Source: Actinomycetota bacterium (GTDB lineage Bacteria; Desulfobacterota; Deferrimicrobia; Deferrimicrobiales; Deferrimicrobiaceae). Taken from it: a stretch of 8,888 bases of DNA. Location of the stretch: the NCBI GenBank assembly GCA_016844415.1, contig JAENIX010000068.1, positions 1 through 8,888 on the forward strand. Direction: 5' to 3'. The notes beneath the pieces are model-generated. The model was not told the DNA's origin. It was given only the letters and a program-made list of their open reading frames with translations, and ran no database searches. This document shows positions 1 to 4,773 of this stretch, piece by piece (the stretch's first letter is position 1; each line of letters opens with the position of its first letter). Position numbers and translations under genes: made by a program.

Positions 1-1
1 G

Positions 2-945
2 CCCAACGGGAACTTCCTGGCGCTTTCCGGCTGCCGGGCGAACAATCTCAAGAACATCGACGTTTCCTTCCCTCTCGGCGTGATCACCTGCGTGACCGGC
101 GTTTCCGGCTCCGGGAAGTCGACGCTCGTCCTGGACACGCTGTACCGTGCGCTGGCCCAGAAGATCTTCGGCTCCCGCGACCGCCCCGGCGCGCACTCCT
201 CCCTATCGGGACTTCCCCTCGTGGACAAGGTGATCAACATCGACCAGTCGCCCATAGGAAGGACGCCGCGTTCGAATCCAGCAACCTATTCAGGGGCCTT
301 CACCCCCATCCGCGACCTTTTCGCCATGCTCCCGGAGAGCAAGGCGCGTGGGTACAAGCCGGGACGGTATTCCTTCAACGTCAAGGGGGGCCGGTGCGAG
401 GCGTGCGAGGGGGACGGAATACTGAAGATAGAGATGCACTTCATGCCCGACGTCTACGTCACCTGCGAGGAATGCGCGGGGAAGCGTTACAACCGCGAGA
501 CGCTGGAGATCGCCTACAAGGGAAAGACGATCGCCGACGTGCTCGACATGACCGTCGACCAGGCGCTCGCGTTCCTTGAGAACATCCCCCCGCCACCACG
601 TTATCCGGCGGGGAGGCCCAGCGGGTCAAGCTGGCGCGCGAGCTCTCCAGGCGTGCGACGGGAAAGACGGTCTACCTCCTTGACGAGCCGACGACCGGCC
701 TCCACTTCGACGACATCCGGAAGCTGCTTTCGGTCCTGCAGATGTTCGCCGAGGCGGGCAACACGGTCATCATCATCGAGCACAACCTGGACGTCATCAA
801 GACGGCGGACCACGTGATAGACCTGGGTCCCGAGGGGGGCGACGGCGGTGGAGAGGTGATCGCCTGCGGAACGCCGGAGGAGGTGGCGCGTAACCCGCGC
901 TCCTTCACGGGACGGTACCTGCGCAAGGTTCTGGGAGTGTCGTAG
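2..945 (+). CDS. uvrA: UvrA, excinuclease ABC subunit A, C-terminal part; reading frame broken near 590
   Basis: UvrA is the damage-recognition ATPase of nucleotide excision repair; this is its second ATP-binding half, running in from the left edge. Frame 2 opens at base 2 and shows the second Walker A (GVSGSGKST, about 98-124) and a zinc module with two CxxC pairs 19 residues apart (CEAC and CEEC, about 397-477). After ENIP (ends 589) the meaningful frame changes. From 592, frame 1 gives [15 protein letters not shown] (ABC signature), Walker [12 protein letters not shown], the H-loop IEHNLD and the normal UvrA C-terminus, stopping with TAG at 943-945. In family members about 22 residues (the KLQTL..VGL.YI.LGQ segment) lie between these points, so about 64 nt are missing, causing a -1 net shift. 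Left uncorrected, frame 2 runs in nonsense to 817. Identity is certain; whether the lesion is real or an assembly error cannot be told here. Confidence 0.93.
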
Positions 946-964
946 CCGGAGTCTTGCCGCGCCT

Positions 965-1495
965 TCAGCGCGCTTGCGGGGAGCGGGCGAGGGTCTTGGC
1001 CATTTCATTGCCGAACAGGAACTGGACTTCCTTCCGGACGGATTCGACGATCGGGTGGGTCCGGTTCTTCTCCTTCATGCACCAGAGGGACTTCATCTCC
1101 TCGTCCACGGTGAGCGTGCCCCCGGAGAGTACCAGGGGAAACATAACGCAGAATCTCGGCTTGAATTGCCACTCGTGCAGGCCTGCTTCGATGGCGCCTT
1201 TCTGAAGGGCGCAGCCGTGGCCCGGGTGGAAGAATGCGCATGCGTCTCCCACCACGCGGGTCTCGACGGCGATTCCGCTAGGGCAGTCGCGGTCGGCCTC
1301 CGTGTCTCCGAACCATGTGGACGGGTCTATGGCCTCGGGGCGGACGTAGGGGAGGAACAGCTCCCGGTTCGAGAGGATCACCTTCATCTCCCCGGCGTCG
1401 GTCCACACGCCGAAGCGGCAGCAGCGGCTGCGGCACTGCTCAGGTCGGCAGGCTTCGGGGAACTTCGCCTGGAATATGAGTGGGTCGATTATCAT
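965..1495 (-). CDS. Cys-cluster protein, DUF3109/YkgJ-like (putative Zn/Fe-chelating), function unknown
   Basis: Predicted cytosolic protein of 176 residues with no signal peptide or membrane segment. Nine cysteines are seen: a leading cluster C16-x4-C21-x3-CC(25,26), then DRDC, DACAFFHP, HGCALQ, RFCVMFPL and LWCM. This spaced cluster, with the HPGHGCALQ and KPRFCVMFPL blocks, resembles the metal-chelating Cys-cluster families (DUF3109, YkgJ), whose biochemical role is not established. I chose ATG at 1493-1495. A longer reading from GTG at 1529-1531 is open, but that codon overlaps an excellent -10 box, so it would lie upstream of the transcript start. The ATG has only a weak ribosome site. 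The gene converges on uvrA with 19 bases between the stops. Family-level assignment is from motif memory; no partner or substrate is suggested by the context. Confidence 0.8.
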   Translation of the reverse strand: MIIDPLIFQAKFPEACRPEQCRSRCCRFGVWTDAGEMKVILSNRELFLPYVRPEAIDPSTWFGDTEADRDCPSGIAVETRVVGDACAFFHPGHGCALQKGAIEAGLHEWQFKPRFCVMFPLVLSGGTLTVDEEMKSLWCMKEKNRTHPIVESVRKEVQFLFGNEMAKTLARSPQAR

Positions 1496-1522
1496 AAGGT
1501 TCTTTGACGGGCAGAGGAAAGA

Positions 1523-1550
1523 ATTATACACATTTCCCGCGTGTGTGCAA
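1523..1550 (-). promoter_or_regulatory. sigma70-type promoter of the Cys-cluster gene
   Basis: Read on the minus strand: -35 TTGCAC (1550-1545), a 16-nt spacer, then a perfect -10 TATAAT (1528-1523). The predicted transcript start is near 1516, giving a leader of about 20 nt before the ATG at 1495. This is the best promoter match in the window and it decides the start of the downstream gene. Confidence 0.7.
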
Positions 1551-1600
1551 ACTCCTTCGATGCCGGATTCCCTGCCGCCGAAAAAAAAGTTTTCCGTGCG

Positions 1601-1804
1601 TCACTGCCCGCGCTTCCGCCGCACGGTAACGGTCTCGCCGCCGATCCCCCAGTTATCCGTCTCGACCTCATCGATGGTCACGACCGTGGTCGCCGGGTTC
1701 TTCCCCAGGGTCTCCGCAAGCAGCCGGGTAACCCCTTCGATCAGTTTCGCCTTCTGCTCCGGCATCGCCCCTTCCCGCGTGATCCTGATGTTCACGTATG
1801 GCAT
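1601..1804 (-). CDS. 4-oxalocrotonate tautomerase family protein
   Basis: A 67-residue cytosolic protein, the usual size of the family, which forms small oligomers that use the amino-terminal proline as catalytic base. The sequence begins MPYVNIRITR, so Pro1 is exposed once Met is removed. The family hallmark NWGIGGE lies near residues 51-57, with Trp at the position of Phe50 in classical 4-OT. The position of the classical catalytic Arg39 is Val here, as judged by counting back from GIGGE, so the true substrate is probably not 4-oxalocrotonate. The ATG at 1802-1804 is preceded by a strong AGGAGG Shine-Dalgarno; the longer in-frame opening up to 1987 has no such site and lacks family similarity. 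It is probably transcribed alone, divergently from the fimbrial genes. No dissimilatory aromatic genes are nearby. Confidence 0.9.
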   Translation of the reverse strand: MPYVNIRITREGAMPEQKAKLIEGVTRLLAETLGKNPATTVVTIDEVETDNWGIGGETVTVRRKRGQ

Positions 1805-1948
1805 GCGTCTCCCTCCTGTTTCCACGTTGGATGCCGCAGAGTGGTAATCGTACCATCGGCCGAATCGCCCGGCGGTTGCTCTCCTCAGGAAAATTCTGCG
1901 GTGAATCGCTGTTCGATTGGGTAGACCGATGAAGGGTTCGCTTGCAAC

Positions 1949-1963
1949 GTCAAAACTTTGACA
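1949..1963. promoter_or_regulatory. Inverted repeat with TTGAC on both strands, in the divergent intergenic region
   Basis: GTCAAA-AC-TTTGAC (1949-1962) is a perfect 6+6 inverted repeat. Its right arm continues to TTGACA (1958-1963), a perfect -35 hexamer for the fimbrial direction; the left arm reads TTGAC on the other strand. No good -10 lies at 16-18 bases on either side, so a promoter is only suggested. An operator is equally possible. The rest of the 274-base region 1805-2078 shows no gene and no riboswitch that I recognise. Confidence 0.3.
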
Positions 1964-2078
1964 GGGCGGAACTTGGGTTTCTTGCATTTAACATTAAAGA
2001 ATTTCCGTTCATTCACCGAATAGGTTTGGGCAATACATACCATCCGGGTTATGCCTGGTAGATGAACAGGGGGGTAAG

Positions 2079-2540
2079 ATGAAAAGATTTTTCGCGGTAC
2101 TTATTGCCGTCGCGCTGTTTGGGGTAGGGGTAGTCGCGTCAGCGGCGGATACCACGAGCCTGGCCGTATCGGGCACGGTCGTGGGCACGTGCAAGTTTAC
2201 GGGGACCTCCGGGATAAGTTTTTCCCTCGATCCCAACTCGAGCGCGGCCGCTACGGCGACAGGGTCCGTCACGTATTGGTGCACCAAAGGGCAGGTGGGT
2301 ACGATGACTATGGGAAACGGCCAGAACGGCACTTCCCCGACTTATTATCTGAAAAGCACGGGTACCCCCGCTGACCAGGTCTTGTACTCGCTTAGCCCCC
2401 TCACCGATTCGTATACGGGACAGGGCAAATCCACCGCGAAGACATTGACGATCACCGGCACCGTCGCCAATGTCGATTATATTAATGCCGCCGCCCATTC
2501 CGACTACACCGATTCCGTGACGGTGACCATCAGCCCGTAG
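2079..2540 (+). CDS. Fimbrial subunit, spore-coat-U (SCPU) domain, first gene of the chaperone-usher locus
   Basis: Secreted 153-residue structural subunit. It has a Sec signal peptide: KR, hydrophobic residues 4-20, and cleavage after ASA at 22. The mature chain opens TTSLAVSGTVVGTC, fitting a donor strand followed by the first Cys of the conserved pair; the second is in TYWCTKG about 42 residues on. The chain ends DSVTVTISP, the typical last beta strand of SCPU pilins. SCPU subunits belong to archaic (Csu-type) chaperone-usher pili, where each subunit is completed by the N-terminal strand of the next. Placement first in the locus and the strong GGGGGG ribosome site 5 bases before ATG suggest the most abundant subunit; that is inference. 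A strong hairpin follows the stop, consistent with transcript attenuation before the assembly genes. Confidence 0.88.
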   Translation: MKRFFAVLIAVALFGVGVVASAADTTSLAVSGTVVGTCKFTGTSGISFSLDPNSSAAATATGSVTYWCTKGQVGTMTMGNGQNGTSPTYYLKSTGTPADQVLYSLSPLTDSYTGQGKSTAKTLTITGTVANVDYINAAAHSDYTDSVTVTISP

Positions 2541-2580
2541 ATCATCGGTCGCTCCGCTTTTTGCGGGGCCGAAGCCTAAA

Positions 2581-2605
2581 AGGGGTGGCCAGTCGGGCCA
2601 CCCCT
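2581..2605 (+). terminator. Hairpin after the first fimbrial subunit: partial terminator or mRNA stabiliser
   Basis: A perfect 10-bp stem, AGGGGTGGCC and GGCCACCCCT, with a 5-base loop, 40 bases past the stop. On the plus strand an A-run precedes it, but the tail is CT-rich rather than a T-run, so termination is probably incomplete. On the minus strand it would be followed by TTTT. A smaller hairpin (CCGC/GCGG around a T5 loop, 2554-2566) lies just upstream. The remainder of 2606-2804 holds no gene that I can support. Confidence 0.55.
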
Positions 2606-2804
2606 CCTCTCCTTCCCTTCGATCGATCGCGCAGCGAGTGATATCCGCGTCCACATGTTCTCGCGGGCGACGTGATTCTCCCATCCTATAGGCCATTCAC
2701 GGCTTGGCATTGCCAGGGTGCGGGCATTGGGCGCCGTAATGGTAATGTTTTTCGCGCTTCATCCGATAAGGAAGGTGGGAGCAATACCTTGTTGGAAGGC
2801 GTTC

Positions 2805-3402
2805 ATGGAAAATTCGAAGGGAAATAGCAACGGATTCGGTTCCCCGCCCGCCAAGCGCCTCCTGGGCCAGGTGCTGGTGGATGGCGGGTTCATCACGCAA
2901 GTGGACCTTGAGCTGGCGCTCGCGGAACAGATTCGCACGAAAGAAAGACTGGGGGAAGTGCTGATCCGGATGGGGAAACTCGGTCCGGAAGAAATAGACG
3001 TCGTGGTTTCCGTTCAGGGTGATCTGGCCTCCTTGAGCGGGGCCGTCAAGGCGGCGGCCGGCGGTCGCCATAATCTTGGCGATCTGTTGCTGAAGGCGAA
3101 ACGGGTTACCCCCGAGCAGCTTGGCAATGCATTGATCGAGCAGCAACGGACTCGAGCAGCAACGGACAGGGGAAAAGCTCGGCAGGGTACTTGTTCGCCA
3201 GGGCTTGCTGACGGATGGAGAACTTGACTCGATCCTGGAATTTCAACATCATCAAGGAGGAGAGGCGCCGGCATCGGCGCGGTTGAGGCTGGGGGAGATC
3301 CTCGTCGCCACCGGCCAGATCACCCGCGAGCAGCTCGATGCCGTACTGATCCAAAGGAAAACAACCCAAAAGAAGCTGGGAGAGCTGCTGGTGGAAGCCG
3401 GC
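2805..3402 (+). CDS. Triple MshEN-type (GspE N-terminal-like) c-di-GMP-binding repeat region; frame-broken N-terminal part of a larger protein
   Basis: Predicted cytosolic part. Six copies of the 24-residue MshEN motif start at 2859, 2946, 3072, 3175, 3286 and 3373. After removing a 16-bp duplication at 3136-3167, they form three pairs, each on a 29-residue period (24 plus a 5-residue spacer). That is the layout known for MshEN, the c-di-GMP receptor domain at the N-terminus of some type II secretion and type IV pilus ATPases. Copies 2 and 5 keep the full RLG start (RLGEVLIRMGKL, RLGEILVATGQI); copies 1, 3, 4 and 6 have Leu, Asn, Lys and Lys in place of Arg. Without correction the first frame ends at 3227. 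The start is ATG 2805 with GGAAGG 5 bases upstream; an upstream GTG (2718) has no ribosome site. No ATPase domain follows. The sixth motif breaks after its Gly (3402) and continues in another frame at 3404. Binding is predicted only. Confidence 0.7.
3136..3167 (+). repeat. Exact 16-bp tandem duplication, frameshifting the MshEN-repeat gene
   Basis: TCGAGCAGCAACGGAC occurs twice with no gap (3136-3151 and 3152-3167). Deleting one copy restores a continuous reading, ALIEQQRTGEKLGRVLVRQG, and places motif 4 exactly 29 residues after motif 3. The duplication therefore sits in the 5-residue spacer of the second MshEN pair. Confidence 0.95.
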
Positions 3403-3403
3403 G

Positions 3404-3913
3404 CGCCGCGGTCTCAAGCTCCAGGAAAAGCTTGTCACCGCGGCGATCCTGGCCGTGCTGTCTCTTGCGACCGTCGGCAGTTCGCAGGAGACCCCTTCCG
3501 GGGGTTCCAGGTCCAACGCCGGCCGCGCCGAGATGATGGTAAACGCCACGGTTGCGTCCCGCGCCGCGGTGAAAGTAATCTACCAACGCCCCGCGGTGGT
3601 CATCACGGATGCCGATATCGCACGGGGATATGTGGATTTCCCCTCCGCCTCCCGGATCGAGGTCCGGAACAACAGCCGGGCGGGGTATCTGCTGGTTTTC
3701 ACGGGGATCGGAGATCTATTTTCGATGTTAGACCAAGTTAACGTGAAGGGACTGGGAATCGAGACCCAGATCGGCCCGGGTGGCGGATGGATCCCCCAAC
3801 CCTATGCCAGGGACACGGTGACGATGGAACTCAGCTACCGCTTTGTCCTTTCGAAGAATATCCGGCCCGGGAGCTATGAATGGCCGCTTTCCCTCTCGGC
3901 GCGACCGATGTGA
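3404..3913 (+). CDS. Membrane segment plus periplasmic pilin-like beta domain; C-terminal part of the MshEN protein or a separate fimbrial subunit
   Basis: The frame-2 continuation reads RRGLKLQEKL, then a hydrophobic stretch LVTAAILAVLSLATVG (about 3431-3478), then a Ser/Gly-rich linker and about 125 residues with alternating beta-strand character. That domain has no Cys and ends with YRFVLSKNIRPGSYEWPLSL, like the last strands of a pilin or Ig-like fimbrial domain; I do not recognise the family. LKLQ at 3413-3424 fits positions 21-24 of the sixth MshEN motif if about 20 nt are missing near 3403, which also explains the frame change, so one fused protein is the better reading. The alternative is a separate secreted subunit whose start was lost: no ATG, GTG or TTG precedes the hydrophobic stretch in frame, and the first in-frame start (GTG 3455) falls inside it. 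The stop lies 52 bases before the chaperone start. Confidence 0.6.
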   Translation, partial: RRGLKLQEKLVTAAILAVLSLATVGSSQETPSGGSRSNAGRAEMMVNATVASRAAVKVIYQRPAVVITDADIARGYVDFPSASRIEVRNNSRAGYLLVFTGIGDLFSMLDQVNVKGLGIETQIGPGGGWIPQPYARDTVTMELSYRFVLSKNIRPGSYEWPLSLSARPM

Positions 3914-3965
3914 ACCTGCCGATCCTCAAGATCATCTGGAACAAAAAAAAGGATCTGTTATATTG

Positions 3966-4748
3966 ATGCCCATGCGATCGCACGGGAGGAGTGTACCGAC
4001 GAACCGGACCGTATTCGTCCTCATCGGGGTCGCTCTTTTCCTTTTCCCTTTCCCTTTCGTTTCCCGGGCAGGGGAATGGAGGGTCACACCCATCCGGCTG
4101 GACCTCGGCAGGGAAGCCAGGAGCGGGGCGATCACGGTCATCAACGAGATGGATGGAAGGCTTCAGGTACAGATGAAGACCTTCGAATGGACCCAGGATG
4201 AAGAGGGGAAAGATAATTATACCGAGACCGACGACATCCTCTTTTTCCCGCGGATGATCCTCTTTGAAAAGAACGAAGAGAGAATCATCCGCGCGGGGAT
4301 CCGAATTCCCCCTGCGGCAAGAGAAAAAACCTATCGATTGTTCATCGAGGAAATACCGGAACCCAGGAAGGCGGAAGGGGCGAACGTGGCCATCGCCATA
4401 CGGTTCGGCGTCCCCATTTTCGTGAAGCCCCTGAAGGAGGAGGTCAAAGGGGAAATCGAGAAGATGGGGATGTCCAACGGGACGGTTGCAGCGCGGGTGA
4501 GAAACGCCGGGAATCGGCATTTCGTCATCCTCTCCGTCGTCGTCAAGGGGAAGAACGGCGGGAACGAGGAGATCTTCTCGAAAGAGCTCTCGGGCTGGTA
4601 TCTTCTTGCCGGGGCCTCGAGGCTCTACACGACGACCGTTCCGCCGGACGCCTGTCCGAATCTGGCGCGGTTGGATATAGAGGTCAAGACCGATACCGTA
4701 ACCCTTCCCGGAAGCATGGTTGCGGAAAAATCCATGTGCATGCCGTAA
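3966..4748 (+). CDS. Periplasmic fimbrial chaperone, PapD-like
   Basis: A 260-residue periplasmic chaperone that would bind fimbrial subunits by donor-strand complementation and deliver them to the usher. The signal peptide runs from positive residues through hydrophobic 15-32 to cleavage after SRA (35). The mature chain begins GEWRVTPIRLDL, the usual first strand. The family hallmark EKTYRLFIEEIPEP is present, followed by the alternating hydrophobic strand VAIAIRFGVPIFV that donates to subunits. The second Ig-like domain runs to a C-terminus with a Cys pair (PDAC, KSMC). ATG 3966 was chosen because AAAGGAT lies 11 bases upstream and the signal peptide begins there; the reading frame is open back to 3843 but overlaps the upstream gene. 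An 8-A run at 3943-3950 lies before it. Only 25 bases separate its stop from the usher start. Most similar in style to Csu-type chaperones. Confidence 0.92.
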   Translation: MPMRSHGRSVPTNRTVFVLIGVALFLFPFPFVSRAGEWRVTPIRLDLGREARSGAITVINEMDGRLQVQMKTFEWTQDEEGKDNYTETDDILFFPRMILFEKNEERIIRAGIRIPPAAREKTYRLFIEEIPEPRKAEGANVAIAIRFGVPIFVKPLKEEVKGEIEKMGMSNGTVAARVRNAGNRHFVILSVVVKGKNGGNEEIFSKELSGWYLLAGASRLYTTTVPPDACPNLARLDIEVKTDTVTLPGSMVAEKSMCMP

Positions 4749-4773
4749 CGCGCCGCTTCCCCCCCAGCGAAAG

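Noticed and set aside
958..972. Hairpin CGCGC/GCGCG between the convergent uvrA and Cys-cluster stops
   Set aside because: Only 5 bp, overlaps the coding end of the minus gene, and has no T-run on either strand.
974..1507. A 177-codon plus-strand frame opposite the Cys-cluster gene
   Set aside because: The minus strand has a promoter and ordered Cys motifs; the plus frame has neither.
1964..2078. A c-di-GMP (GEMM) riboswitch or sigma54 promoter before the first fimbrial gene
   Set aside because: The conserved riboswitch blocks are absent, and no GG/GC pair with the 10-base spacing of a sigma54 promoter was found at the tested TTGC.
2704..2715. TGGCA-T-TGCCA inverted repeat with -35-like hexamers upstream of the MshEN gene
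   Set aside because: No -10 box at a workable distance, and the 11-base repeat is short enough to be chance.
2697..3146. A 149-codon minus-strand frame opposite the MshEN repeats
   Set aside because: The plus strand shows six regularly spaced motifs, which cannot arise by chance; the minus frame shows no family features.
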